A stretch of DNA of 27,302 bases from Candidatus Sphingobacterium stercoripullorum (GCA_019114715.1 DXEZ01000002.1:1-27302); one strand, 5' to 3'. Positions 1 through 8,783 are shown, numbered from the stretch's first letter. Numbers and translations are program-made. The notes: generated by a model not told the origin, from the sequence alone.

Positions 1-72
1 TTTAGCGTGTGTAGGGTGTAGTTTAAACTTACAACCGTGTTTTTAGTAATTTGCATAAATAAAAATAGTTTT

Positions 73-87
73 GAATGCTATGCATTC
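73..87 (-). terminator. Probable terminator after the YyaL-type gene
   Basis: Read on the minus strand, this is a perfect 6-bp stem (GAATGC/GCATTC) with a 3-base ATA loop. It is followed by an A- and T-rich run ending in TTTTTATTT. It starts 11 bases beyond the stop codon of the 668-aa gene, where an intrinsic terminator would be expected. The stem is short, so confidence is moderate. Nothing else recognisable is seen in bases 1-98. Confidence 0.5.
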
Positions 88-98
88 TATATAAAAAA

Positions 99-2105
99 TT
101 AAAAATTGCGTAATTGATAGATAGCTTCACTTATAGTGTCTACAGGCGCTCGGCAGGTTTTATCTTTACAGATGTAAAGCTTATTTGCAGCTACATCTTT
201 CCCCTCCATTAAAGGTATCTCTGTATTTGTGCCTCCCACTAATAAAACATTTGGGATAAACTCTTGATTTAATTTCAATGCGTTTTTTTGAGAGTCAGGA
301 CCTGTTATAACTACTTCGTAGGTTCCATAAACATCTTCTACTAACAAGTTTAACCAGCCTGAATGAACGGTAGGAAATTGATCTATTTGCGGAATTTTCT
401 GCTGAATCAATTCGTCTGCTATTAAATTATAAGCGTTGTTATCAAAATATTTTCCTAATCGGTGCAAATTTCGGGCCATTGTAGAAACACCTGAAGGAAT
501 GACATCATCCATAGTATCTGCTTTATTTACAATGAGATCAGAGAATTGAGAGTAGCTAAAGTGCTTGTTTTCTTGATCGTAAAAAAGCTCTAAAGCCTCA
601 TCGGTATACCTTTGAGCCAATTGCAGCCAATTCACTTCAAAGGTGACTTGATAGAGCTTAATAAAAGCGGAAGCCGTTAATGAATAATCGTCTAAAAAGC
701 CAGGTATATTCCGGTTTGGATCAGCTGGTATATGGAGAAGCTGACCACCTGAGCTTACCAGATGGGTATTGATGAATTTTCCTAGAGATTTAGCAAGCGT
801 TAGATATTCAGTTTCTCCTAAAGCTAGGTAGGCGTCACAAAAACCCTCCAATAATAAGGCATTCCATGCACATATTTGCTTTTTATCTGTAGCAGGAGGA
901 ATTCTTGAGTTTCTATATTTTAGGAGGACATCGATAGCTTTTTCTTTTATTTCCTGCCATTTTTTCAGCTCTATGCCATTTGCAGCTGCAAAATCTTCGT
1001 CACTTTGGCTGCAAAATAACACGTTTGTATCTTCTAACTCCCAGTTACCTTGAGACGCACAATTGAAATATGTAGCTACCAGGGCAGCACTTTGCGGGAT
1101 GAGCTTTTCAATTTCCTGTTTCGTGAAAACATAATATTTCCCTTCCACAGATTCACTCTCTGCATCTAAAGCCGAGTAAAAGCCTCCGTTGGCATCCATC
1201 ATATTATCTTTGAGCCACTTGGACGTGTTTTTTATAACGGCTTTGTATGCGGCGCTAGGGCGCTGTCGGTATGCATCGGAATATAAGGATAGTAGTTGAG
1301 CATTGTCGTAGAGCATTTTCTCAAAATGAGGGACTTTCCAATACCTATCGACGCTGTAGCGTGCAAAGCCTCCAGCAAGCTGATCGTAAATGCCGCCCCA
1401 GCTAAGCATTTTAAGGGTTCTGTGTACCTGATCTACTACCTGCTTATCCGAAGATAGAGTACCGTATTTTAGTAAAAACAGCCAGTCGTTAGGAAGTGGG
1501 AATTTTGGAGCGCCTTGGTAGCCCCCATTTTCTTCATCGAACTTTTCCTTCCACTGTTCTACCACCGCTTCTAAGTGCTCTTTTGAAAAGTTGAATGCTT
1601 TGCCTTTAGTGTTTGGTATAGTTTTAAAGTTATTTAGAGCACCTTTTAGCTTCTCTGCATATTCGTAGAGTAGCTGCGGGTTTTCTTCCCACTCTTTGTT
1701 GATGTGGTTGAGTACGTCTCGCCACTGCTCATTGGTGAAGTAGGTGCCTCCATAAACCGGCCGGCCATCTGGCAGGCATATGCAATTTAGTGGCCAGCCT
1801 GCTGAACCGGTCATAATCTGTACTGCCGCAATGTATATTTGGTCGATATCCGGGCGTTCCTCTCTATCGACTTTGATGTTTATATAATGCTCATTCATCA
1901 ATGATGCAACAAGGGGATCAACAAAGCTTTCCCTTTCCATCACATGGCACCAGTGGCAGGAGGAATAGCCAATAGATACCACCAGAAGCTTGTTCTCTGC
2001 TCTGGCTTGTTCTAGGGCTTTGTCGCCCCAGGGTTGCCAGTTAACTGGATTATCTTTATGTTGTTGTAAATAGAGTGATTTCTCGTCTTTTAGTAAGTTG
2101 GCCAT
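99..2105 (-). CDS. Thioredoxin domain-containing protein, YyaL/SSP411 (DUF255) family
   Basis: A full-length member (668 aa) of the DUF255/spermatogenesis-associated protein 20 family. The N-terminal third is a thioredoxin-like domain with a CHWC motif at C50-C53 inside the family signature SIGYSSCHWCHVMERESF, followed by KVDREERPDID (about 78-88) and a GWPL stretch. The rest resembles an alpha/alpha-toroid of the N-acylglucosamine-epimerase/glycosidase type, with APKFPLP near residue 200. No signal peptide is seen, so it is probably cytoplasmic. The physiological substrate of the family is not established; a redox or sugar-related role is only inferred. The start is chosen because the family conserves the residues right after it (an LxxEKSxYLxQHxDNPVxW-like start). 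It lies 10 bases after the SixA-like gene and is probably co-transcribed with it. Confidence 0.9.
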   Translation of the reverse strand: MANLLKDEKSLYLQQHKDNPVNWQPWGDKALEQARAENKLLVVSIGYSSCHWCHVMERESFVDPLVASLMNEHYINIKVDREERPDIDQIYIAAVQIMTGSAGWPLNCICLPDGRPVYGGTYFTNEQWRDVLNHINKEWEENPQLLYEYAEKLKGALNNFKTIPNTKGKAFNFSKEHLEAVVEQWKEKFDEENGGYQGAPKFPLPNDWLFLLKYGTLSSDKQVVDQVHRTLKMLSWGGIYDQLAGGFARYSVDRYWKVPHFEKMLYDNAQLLSLYSDAYRQRPSAAYKAVIKNTSKWLKDNMMDANGGFYSALDAESESVEGKYYVFTKQEIEKLIPQSAALVATYFNCASQGNWELEDTNVLFCSQSDEDFAAANGIELKKWQEIKEKAIDVLLKYRNSRIPPATDKKQICAWNALLLEGFCDAYLALGETEYLTLAKSLGKFINTHLVSSGGQLLHIPADPNRNIPGFLDDYSLTASAFIKLYQVTFEVNWLQLAQRYTDEALELFYDQENKHFSYSQFSDLIVNKADTMDDVIPSGVSTMARNLHRLGKYFDNNAYNLIADELIQQKIPQIDQFPTVHSGWLNLLVEDVYGTYEVVITGPDSQKNALKLNQEFIPNVLLVGGTNTEIPLMEGKDVAANKLYICKDKTCRAPVDTISEAIYQLRNF

Positions 2106-2115
2106 TTGTTAAAGT

Positions 2116-2601
2116 TTAAAGGATCTGTTTGAGGGTTGCAGTACCACCAGAAAGCATTTCCCATGAGGGGAGGTCGCATGTAATATGTGCTATTCCTGTG
2201 GTTCGTAAGTATACCTTTTCATTGCACAGCCAAGAGGCTAAATCACTGATAGGATTGTTATGACCGAATAGTAAAATTTGAGTGGATGTTGCAGCCTGAT
2301 TGTTAATTAATCGCAGTATATCGCTTTCACCCCTTTCATAGATCTCATCGTAATAGGCGATTGACTCTATAGGGAAACCCAGCGTTTTAGCGAATATTAT
2401 GGCGGTTTCTTTTGCTCTATAAGCCGGGGAGCTAATTAGGGTCAGCTTATCCAGGGGATCTAGGAAGCCCTGCAGTTCTTTTGCAATCCTTAGATTCCTA
2501 TCTATTCCTTTTTCATGGAGCTGGCGCGAAAAGTCGCTATTGTCCTTACTCCACTGATTGGCTTTTCCGTGCCTAATAAGAAAAAGTTCTTTCCTTTCCA
2601 T
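2116..2601 (-). CDS. SixA-type histidine phosphatase family protein
   Basis: A 161-aa protein of the histidine phosphatase (phosphoglycerate mutase-like) superfamily, SixA branch. The catalytic RHG motif is at R10-H11-G12, a second phosphate-pocket arginine at R62 (SSPAYRAKET), and the second catalytic histidine at H114 (LLFGHNNP). SixA enzymes remove phosphate from phosphohistidine proteins; bacterial relatives also act on small phosphorylated molecules, so the exact substrate is open. The length matches the compact SixA class, with no extra domain and no signal peptide. It is separated by 91 bases from the upstream glycosyltransferase gene and by 10 bases from the downstream YyaL-type gene. 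It probably forms a two-gene unit with the latter, but no clear promoter is visible in the 91-base gap. Confidence 0.85.
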   Translation of the reverse strand: MERKELFLIRHGKANQWSKDNSDFSRQLHEKGIDRNLRIAKELQGFLDPLDKLTLISSPAYRAKETAIIFAKTLGFPIESIAYYDEIYERGESDILRLINNQAATSTQILLFGHNNPISDLASWLCNEKVYLRTTGIAHITCDLPSWEMLSGGTATLKQIL

Positions 2602-2692
2602 GGTTAAAATTAGGCTTTTTAAAGCTCACATCAAAACCAAAGAATAGGCTTAATAGTGTTTGATTGAAAATAATATAGGCTGCATGAGGCAT

Positions 2693-3514
2693 TTAGCGAG
2701 CCATGGCACTTTGGAAGATTCCAAACGGTGTCCAGCAGGCTCTATTTCTTAAGGTCTGCCTTCTAATTTGGTTGTTCTTTTCCCAATCTTCTTCCGTTAC
2801 GTAATCGCGCTTATGGTCTAGGTGTACGCAGATAGCTTTGTAGCGTATTTGAATAGGATAGACTTGTTTGTTGATGAGCCTTTCACCCAGCTCGCGATCT
2901 TCCCCTCCGTAGCGCATGCGTTCATCAAAACCATTTACCGCGAGGATGTCTTTTTTCCAGCCTGAAGCATTGTGCCCATTCCAAGTGGGGTTTGTCGGGG
3001 TGAGCTTATTTAAAAAGTTAGTGATACGTTGGTTGCTCACGAGTTTGAAGTTCTTAAAAGATGTTCCTAGCCCATGGTCTCTTAGCCAGGAGAGGTTGAA
3101 GCACTTTTGGTTTTCTATGTCTCGTGCGTCAATTGCTTGTGATAGTTCCATCGGCAGTTTGAAGTAACCGCCTGATAAAAAGCGTCTTTTTTTTCGATAT
3201 TTAAGATGCGTTGTTACAAAGTCACTCCGGGGTATGCAGTCTCCATCTGAAAAGATCAGGTATTCCGTTTCGGCATGTTTGATAGCTTTATTTAAAATTT
3301 TACATTTTTGAAAGCCTTGATCGGGATGCCAAATGTGCTTGATTTGGGTTAAACGGTCTTGAAAAGATTCAATAACCTCTTTGGTTCTATTGTCCGAGCC
3401 GTCATCAGCTACGAGTACTTCAAAGTCTTTGCGGTTTTGATGCGCATAACCTTCTAGAACTTTTTTTAACCATAATGGGGAATTGTATGTACTGATGATT
3501 ACAGAGGCTTGCAT
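2693..3514 (-). CDS. Family 2 glycosyltransferase with C-terminal galactosyltransferase-like region
   Basis: A 273-aa GT-A fold glycosyltransferase. The N-terminal nucleotide-sugar half starts with ASVIISTYNSP and carries VADDGS (residues 35-40) and a DGD metal motif (D90-D92). The C-terminal half has GGED at 203-206 in a GGEDRELGERL block typical of the galactosyltransferase C-terminal region, giving an acceptor-side acid. It is probably cytosolic at the inner face of the membrane, adding a sugar to a lipid-linked glycan; donor and acceptor cannot be read from sequence. It is a close relative of the gene just upstream (shared WHPD(E/Q)GF, NKAI, DGD and (G/S)ED-E blocks), which it follows after one base. 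Co-transcription with the two upstream glycosyltransferases is very likely. Confidence 0.88.
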   Translation of the reverse strand: MQASVIISTYNSPLWLKKVLEGYAHQNRKDFEVLVADDGSDNRTKEVIESFQDRLTQIKHIWHPDQGFQKCKILNKAIKHAETEYLIFSDGDCIPRSDFVTTHLKYRKKRRFLSGGYFKLPMELSQAIDARDIENQKCFNLSWLRDHGLGTSFKNFKLVSNQRITNFLNKLTPTNPTWNGHNASGWKKDILAVNGFDERMRYGGEDRELGERLINKQVYPIQIRYKAICVHLDHKRDYVTEEDWEKNNQIRRQTLRNRACWTPFGIFQSAMAR

Positions 3515-3515
3515 T

Positions 3516-4349
3516 TTAATATTTATTTAATCCGTTCTCCACCCAAGTGAGTTTTTGTTTTATTGTTTCTTTATAGATTTCATCGTTTATAGTTGCTCGT
3601 TTCCTCGAGGCAAAGGGGTGCCAAATGTGATACCCTATACCTCCAAGCTTTATAAACTTCTTCTTGACACCATTCTGCAACATTCGGGCCACTAATTCTG
3701 TGTCCTCGCTACCCCAACCTGTCATATCTTCGTTGTAGCCGTTCACATTGGCGATATCGTCTTTAAAATAAGCCATATTGCAGCCTCTTGTGAAATGCAG
3801 ATACTTACCCTTTGTTTTATAGCGTTTTGCGAAAAAAGGCATGAGAATTGGTATTCTTAAGGAGTTGAAATAATTCGTGCTGTTTTTTCTGAGCTCACTA
3901 TTGGGAGGGATGATGTTCGCCGCAATGATGAGACTGGAGTAATACTCGCTTAAGTTAACGCGGCTTCCTGTGACCATATACCCTTGCTCGGCAATATTCA
4001 GGTGATCTTCCACGAAGTGTTTTTCCAGCAGAATATCGCCATCGATTTGTATGATGTACTGTTGAGACACTTTGGCGATAGCTTTGTTTCGTATTTGTGA
4101 AAGCTTGAACCCTTCATCAGGATGCCATACATGAATGATAGGTACGGGTGATCTTTTGGTAAGAGACTCAATTACATCAAATGTTGGTTGCTTCGATCCG
4201 TCATCGGCAATAATAATCTCTGCCGGGAGGGTCGTTTGCTTAAAGATACTTTCTACGCATAATTTTAAAGCCTCTGGCCAGTTGTATGTAGATATAATAA
4301 TGCTTACCAAATCCGATTTGTTTTTATTGTGCTTGTGGGATATCGTCAA
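3516..4349 (-). CDS. Family 2 glycosyltransferase with C-terminal galactosyltransferase-like region
   Basis: A 277-aa GT2 enzyme, paralogous to the next gene in the operon. Motifs seen are VSIIISTYNWPEA (about 15-27), IADDGS (47-52), HVWHPDEGF (73-81), the DGD metal site at 103-105, and GWGSED at 211-216. Together these give a complete GT-A catalytic core. Its role is inferred to be addition of one sugar in lipopolysaccharide core or another surface glycan. The first 26 bases overlap the end of the GT4 gene, which indicates translational coupling. A start closer to the core fold is possible because the first 13 residues are polar and unlike the family, but no downstream ATG fits before the VSII strand. 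No signal peptide or membrane segment is seen. Confidence 0.87.
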   Translation of the reverse strand: MTISHKHNKNKSDLVSIIISTYNWPEALKLCVESIFKQTTLPAEIIIADDGSKQPTFDVIESLTKRSPVPIIHVWHPDEGFKLSQIRNKAIAKVSQQYIIQIDGDILLEKHFVEDHLNIAEQGYMVTGSRVNLSEYYSSLIIAANIIPPNSELRKNSTNYFNSLRIPILMPFFAKRYKTKGKYLHFTRGCNMAYFKDDIANVNGYNEDMTGWGSEDTELVARMLQNGVKKKFIKLGGIGYHIWHPFASRKRATINDEIYKETIKQKLTWVENGLNKY

Positions 4350-5568
4350 TTAATGTTACGAAGCTATTGATTATTTTATTCCAATCGTAATTATCACTTA
4401 CATACTGTTGGATTTGTTGCTCCCTTTCTTCGCTAGTCTTCAGGTTAAGAAGCTGATCAAGTTTTCTATGGAAATCATTTTTCCCCGTGTAGTAAGTGCA
4501 TGCGCCCTTGCTTTTGATGCTATGGCCTCTCATCACGCGGCACTGTCCGTTCACCAGGGCCTCTTTACCGAAACTCATGGCCTCGATCAGTAAAAGCGAT
4601 AGACTTTCCAGTGAGGAGGGGTTTACCACCACGCTGGAATGCTTTATTAGTGTGGACTTCTCCGCTTCACTGACAAAATCTGTATAGATAACATCTGGAT
4701 GATCTACTTTATCTATATAAGCGCGCCCAGTTAGTACGAGCTTTAAAGTAGGGTGGTTGTATTTCTGTTTGAACTCTAAGAACCAAGGGATTATTTGCCC
4801 AATCTTTACGGCAGTTATTCTACCGAAGTAAAGCACATATTCATCCTTGATGTTCCACTTTTCTGTTATGTAATTATCCGCTAAAGGCTCTTCAAGCTCA
4901 ATACCTACACCAATGACAGAGTTGGGCGCCATAGCACTTCCAAAGGCAGTTTTACAGAGCTTTCTTTCCTCTTCGGTATTAAAGGCAATATGATATATTC
5001 TAGAGAAAAGATGAGTATAAATTGATCGGTATAAATCCCCTTCATTATGCGCAGTGGGAATCATGATGACCTTCTCTGGAAATAATTCGGATAAAAAGTA
5101 GGTATGAGGGTATGGATAGCACATGGGAATGATAGCTTTGTACTGATGTCCATGTTCCTTAAAGTAATCCATCATTTTAGTGGAAAGTAAGGGGTGATGG
5201 AGTAGTGTTTTCCTTTCTCCCTCCACCATAAAATTCCACTTGGGATGTATCTGTGAAATTGCACCTAAAAGTCCTAACCTGAATAAATTCCTTCTAACTT
5301 TTCTTCCCCAGCGGTAGCTTTTTCTGATTTTCCAAAATTCCGGTTCATTGCAATCCTGAAGGTCAAAACGAAGAACTCGAATGCCATCGACCTCATCGAC
5401 ACCTTCTTCATAAATTTTTTTAATTCCTCGTAAATCCACTACGGTGGTCGTAATTACGTCCACATCGTAATATTTTGAAAGTCTCTCAGCAAGCATCTTA
5501 CAGTGGATTTCTCCACCACCATTAACCTCTTTGCCGTATTGAAAAGAAACTAAACAGATTTTATCCAT
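4324..5568 (-). CDS. Family 4 glycosyltransferase
   Basis: A 414-aa GT-B glycosyltransferase. The N-terminal domain has the acceptor-side glycine loop GGGE at 17-20 (VSFQYGKEVNGGGEIH). The C-terminal donor domain starts near YVLYFGRITAVK (244-255) and has the EX7E pair at E321 and E329 (SSLESLSLLLIEAMSFG), the retaining GT4 signature. It lacks transmembrane segments and probably works on a lipid-linked acceptor at the inner membrane; the sugar is unknown. It is the first gene of the three-gene glycosyltransferase run, and its 3' end overlaps the next gene by 26 bases. The 69-base gap to the upstream GT9 gene contains a candidate promoter, so it may be transcribed separately from the nuo-GT9 operon or by read-through. 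Confidence 0.88.
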   Translation of the reverse strand: MDKICLVSFQYGKEVNGGGEIHCKMLAERLSKYYDVDVITTTVVDLRGIKKIYEEGVDEVDGIRVLRFDLQDCNEPEFWKIRKSYRWGRKVRRNLFRLGLLGAISQIHPKWNFMVEGERKTLLHHPLLSTKMMDYFKEHGHQYKAIIPMCYPYPHTYFLSELFPEKVIMIPTAHNEGDLYRSIYTHLFSRIYHIAFNTEEERKLCKTAFGSAMAPNSVIGVGIELEEPLADNYITEKWNIKDEYVLYFGRITAVKIGQIIPWFLEFKQKYNHPTLKLVLTGRAYIDKVDHPDVIYTDFVSEAEKSTLIKHSSVVVNPSSLESLSLLLIEAMSFGKEALVNGQCRVMRGHSIKSKGACTYYTGKNDFHRKLDQLLNLKTSEEREQQIQQYVSDNYDWNKIINSFVTLIDDIPQAQ

Positions 5569-5574
5569 ATAAAA

Positions 5575-5604
5575 AAAACGTAAAACAAGCTTTATACGCT
5601 ACAA
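5575..5604 (-). promoter_or_regulatory. Candidate Bacteroidota-type promoter for the GT4 operon
   Basis: On the minus strand, TTG is followed by 19 bases and TACGTTTT. The last base differs from the TAnnTTTG consensus known for the Bacteroidota primary sigma factor. Spacing is ideal, but the -7 element ends only 6 bases before the GT4 start codon, so the transcript would be nearly leaderless. This is a by-eye match only. Confidence 0.35.
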
Positions 5605-5637
5605 AAGGAATTCGTTTTTTAACTCTTATAGTTTGAT

Positions 5638-6672
5638 TTAGCTTTCTAAGCTTAATATTTCTTTAACTTTATTATACACCATATCTACCTGCACAAGGTC
5701 TATCGCCTCTTTGCCATCGCATATACAGGGTTTGTTGCCGTAAACAGAACTAGGCCGGCTAGGATGTTCCACTTGAATGCAATCCTCAAAAACCTGACCA
5801 ATTCCCCAAAAACCCATGTAAGGATGTGTGGCTCCCCAAATTGAAAGGCACCGAGTACCTTCTAAAGAGGCCATATGCATGCCTGAACTATCCATGCTGA
5901 TCATCAAATCTAGGTTAGAAATTAAGTCCAGTTCCTTATTCAGCTCCAACTTTCCTATGGTGTTGATGCAGTTTTCTGTACCCACTATCCAAGAATTAAC
6001 AATCTCCTGCTCTTGCTTCCCGCCGCCGAATAAAAATACTTTCACGCCCGCCCTGTCTAATCTATGAATGAGCTCTTGCATTTTCTCATAGGGCCATACC
6101 TTAGGTAGGTGTTGAGCAAAAGGAGCAATTCCTACTACCCCATAGTTAGCAAATTCTAAGATTTCTTGGTAGATGCTGGGGGCGGGTTTTCTGGTGTTGA
6201 CCAGTGTGTTATTTGTAAAGCTTACCGTGTAGCCCAGCTGGCTGAAAACTTCGGCATAGCGAACTGCCGTGTGCTTTAAAGGCTTCCTCCGAGCCGAAGG
6301 GTCCTGAATGAACAGTTTTTTCTGTTTCCTCCCCTTATCAATCTGCGCAGTCTTTTTGCCTTTAAGGCGAAAGAGAGTGAGCAAGATATTGGACCGGATA
6401 TTATCATGGAGATCTGCAATAGTAGCGGGGGCGAAACTGTTTAATGTTTTGAATAACTTAAATAGCCCCATTAACCCTTTGTGTATAGTTTTCGGGTGGA
6501 AAGCGACGAACCTTACTCCCGGGATATCAGTGAAAAATGCTTCGAAATGCGCACGAGACACCATAATGACTTGGGCCTGAGGATTTCTATAACATAGTTG
6601 TTTTAATACCGAGGCCACCATTGCCACGTCGCCCATCGCCGAAAACCGTAAAACTACTATTGGAGATTGCAT
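5638..6672 (-). CDS. Family 9 glycosyltransferase (heptosyltransferase-like)
   Basis: A 344-aa GT9 protein. It has the N-terminal signature VLRFSAMGDVAMVASVLKQL (family: LRxxxxGDxxxxxPxxxxL) and the donor-domain motif SMDSSGMHMASLEGTRCLSIWG, where the family has SxDSGxxHxAxxxxxPxxxxxG. GT9 enzymes such as WaaC/WaaF move heptose from ADP-heptose to the lipopolysaccharide inner core. The sugar used here is not determined; heptose is the default inference. The length is normal and there is no signal peptide. It begins 4 bases after the DUF4254 gene, a pairing common in Bacteroidota, and the two sit at the tail of the nuo operon. Confidence 0.88.
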   Translation of the reverse strand: MQSPIVVLRFSAMGDVAMVASVLKQLCYRNPQAQVIMVSRAHFEAFFTDIPGVRFVAFHPKTIHKGLMGLFKLFKTLNSFAPATIADLHDNIRSNILLTLFRLKGKKTAQIDKGRKQKKLFIQDPSARRKPLKHTAVRYAEVFSQLGYTVSFTNNTLVNTRKPAPSIYQEILEFANYGVVGIAPFAQHLPKVWPYEKMQELIHRLDRAGVKVFLFGGGKQEQEIVNSWIVGTENCINTIGKLELNKELDLISNLDLMISMDSSGMHMASLEGTRCLSIWGATHPYMGFWGIGQVFEDCIQVEHPSRPSSVYGNKPCICDGKEAIDLVQVDMVYNKVKEILSLES

Positions 6673-6676
6673 GAAA

Positions 6677-7285
6677 TTATTTTTTCCCTTTGCCGTAAAG
6701 TACGGGGTTTAAATTAGGGTCGTTATACATTTTCATCTGTTTATAGACTTTCATGTACTTGCTACCATTTTCAATGTCAAGTAGTAATTGATCGATGCTT
6801 GTCGAAAGATCTCTTTGTTGCTCTAAAAGTACGGCTAACTTCTCTTTACAAGAGTCTATGTGTCTTTGGCTAGTGTCTTTACGCTCGGTTTCTTCCTTCA
6901 TATGGTAGATTTTTAGCGTTAAAATAGATAACCTATCTAGTGCCCAAGCTGGACTTTCAGTATTGATTTTAGCTTCTTCTTGAGGCGCTATGTTTTTGTA
7001 TTTATCTAGGAAGTAACTGTCAATATATTCTACCGTATCAGTTCTATCTTGGTTGCTTTTATCGATTGCTCTTTTCCATTTCAAGGCCTCCACCGGGTCG
7101 ATCTCTGGATTTCGTATCACGTCCTCCATATGCCATTGCATAGCATCAATCCAGCATTTCAGGTACAGTAAATGCTCTACAGTATCCTTGCTGTAGGGGT
7201 TGTTAATAGGGTGATAAATCTCATCGTGTAGATGGTAATCTTCTACTACCTGCTGGAAAACCTGGTTTGCTATGTTGCTTATCAT
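6677..7285 (-). CDS. DUF4254 domain-containing protein
   Basis: A 202-aa protein matching the DUF4254 family by overall pattern: an N-terminal FQQVVEDYHLHDEIYHPINNPY-like segment, a histidine- and tryptophan-rich helix (CWIDAMQWHMEDVIRNPEI), and long charged helices after residue 100 that could form coiled coil. No enzyme motif, signal peptide or membrane segment is visible, and the family has no established function. Its start overlaps the last four bases of nuoN (ATGA arrangement) and it is followed after 4 bases by the GT9 gene. It is therefore translationally coupled to complex I on one side and to glycan synthesis on the other. A helper role for the GT9 enzyme is an inference from recurring adjacency. 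Confidence 0.8.
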   Translation of the reverse strand: MISNIANQVFQQVVEDYHLHDEIYHPINNPYSKDTVEHLLYLKCWIDAMQWHMEDVIRNPEIDPVEALKWKRAIDKSNQDRTDTVEYIDSYFLDKYKNIAPQEEAKINTESPAWALDRLSILTLKIYHMKEETERKDTSQRHIDSCKEKLAVLLEQQRDLSTSIDQLLLDIENGSKYMKVYKQMKMYNDPNLNPVLYGKGKK

Positions 7286-8769
7286 TTGAAATAAATATTA
7301 AAAACAATTTGTGGGAACACTCCCAAAATTATTGTAAATATAGTTAATATAATTATGGCTGTATAAAGCGCCGTATGCTTATTGCTAATTTGTTGGCTCC
7401 CGCTGCCTTGTTTTAAAAAGGCGTAAAGCGGAATTTTAAAATAATAAAATAAAGAGACTACCGTAGTCAGCGCACCGCTGATTAGTAGTAGTAATGTGGA
7501 TACATCTCCGGTATATTGGTAGACTTTAAAGGCTTCAGAAAATACAAGTAGCTTACCCACAAAACCCATAAGTGGCGGAATTCCTGCAAGTGAGGTGAGT
7601 AAAATCGTAAAGCATATAAATAAAACTGGAAGCTTAGCCCCTAGGCCGTAATAGCTGTTTATTTCTTGGGAGCCCGTTTTATTTTCTAAGACATCGATAG
7701 CTATAAATACGCCTATTGTTGCTATAGAGTAAGCTGTAAGGTAGTAAAAAAAGCTGTTGTGCTGATCCCTTGTAAATAAGATCAGCATAATGATGATTCC
7801 TGTGTGGCCGATGGAAGAATACGCCATTAACCGCTTGGCGTTGCTCTGCACGAGAGCCGCCAGGTTGCCCGCCCACATGCTAGCTAATGATAAAATCACT
7901 AGGCTGTATACCAGTACATCGGAATACATATAGGCCGTATAGGCATTGGCCTCTACCCACCTAAAGAGCATAATCGATACGGCGATCTTTGGAACGCTTG
8001 CAATGAAGGCTGTTACCACCGTTGGTGCTCCTTGGTATACATCGGGAGTCCAGAAGTGCACTGGAATCATGCTGAGCTTAAAGGCAAAACCGATTAAAAT
8101 AAATAGTATTGAAACCGATATCATCGCATTTGAGCCTTCAGCTAGGCCCATCAGGTACTCGGGGGAGGTGAAGTTCAAGGTCCCCGTTTGCGCGTAGGCT
8201 AAAGAGATTCCGTATAGCATGATAGCCGAGCAGGTGGCACCGAATAAAGCATACTTCATGGCTGCCTCTGTTTCAAAACGGTTGTTAGAGAAGTATCCCA
8301 CCATGGCGTAGCTGCATAGAGAAACAGTTTCAATGGCTATGAAAGTCATGAGCCAGTGAGTGCTACTGCACAAGGCATACATCCCTAAAGTCGCTGCAAT
8401 TAATAAAGCAAAGAGCTCAATGAGCTTCTCTTTAGTTAGCGAGAAATAGGCGTATATTGTTAACAGGACGGTGAATAGCGTTATTAATAAGCTGTATTTG
8501 ATGCTGATGTTGTCAACTTTATAAGTATTAGCAAATAATAGCAGCTCGGAGCTGTTCATGGAGTTTTGCTGAAAAAGCTGATAACCCGCAATCCCCAGCC
8601 CTAGGAGGGATAGGCATAGGCCAATCTGTTTTTTCTTTTCTCCTTTTAGGATACTGATAACCAGCAAGAGTAGAAAAGTCACAGAGAGTACAATCTCCGG
8701 GAGTATCCATGGTAAGGACCCAAGAATGTCATCTAAAACTAAAGCTACGGCACTGGATGGTTGAAACAT
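7282..8769 (-). CDS. nuoN: NADH-quinone oxidoreductase subunit N
   Basis: A 495-aa, about 14-helix antiporter-like subunit of respiratory complex I, in the inner membrane. It is one of the three Mrp-type proton-translocating modules. The key charged residues are present: a glutamate in TM5 (E147 in FIAIETVSLCSYAMVGYF) and a lysine in the TM7 region (K231 in FKLSMIPVHFWTPDVYQGAPT). The proton_antipo_M core spans roughly residues 130-430. It follows nuoM after 14 bases and overlaps the DUF4254 start by 4 bases. As the last nuo gene it has the standard order nuoL-M-N. The N-terminus is slightly polar before the first helix (LPWILPEIVLSVTFLLLLV), so a slightly later start is possible. Confidence 0.95.
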   Translation of the reverse strand: MFQPSSAVALVLDDILGSLPWILPEIVLSVTFLLLLVISILKGEKKKQIGLCLSLLGLGIAGYQLFQQNSMNSSELLLFANTYKVDNISIKYSLLITLFTVLLTIYAYFSLTKEKLIELFALLIAATLGMYALCSSTHWLMTFIAIETVSLCSYAMVGYFSNNRFETEAAMKYALFGATCSAIMLYGISLAYAQTGTLNFTSPEYLMGLAEGSNAMISVSILFILIGFAFKLSMIPVHFWTPDVYQGAPTVVTAFIASVPKIAVSIMLFRWVEANAYTAYMYSDVLVYSLVILSLASMWAGNLAALVQSNAKRLMAYSSIGHTGIIIMLILFTRDQHNSFFYYLTAYSIATIGVFIAIDVLENKTGSQEINSYYGLGAKLPVLFICFTILLTSLAGIPPLMGFVGKLLVFSEAFKVYQYTGDVSTLLLLISGALTTVVSLFYYFKIPLYAFLKQGSGSQQISNKHTALYTAIIILTIFTIILGVFPQIVFNIYFK

Positions 8770-8783
8770 AAAGTCTGTGGTAA

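Noticed and set aside
2602..2692. Weak hairpin GCTTT-AAA-AAGC between the GT2 gene and the SixA gene, considered as a terminator
   Set aside because: The stem is very short and AT-rich, with no strong U-tract; it cannot be told from chance.
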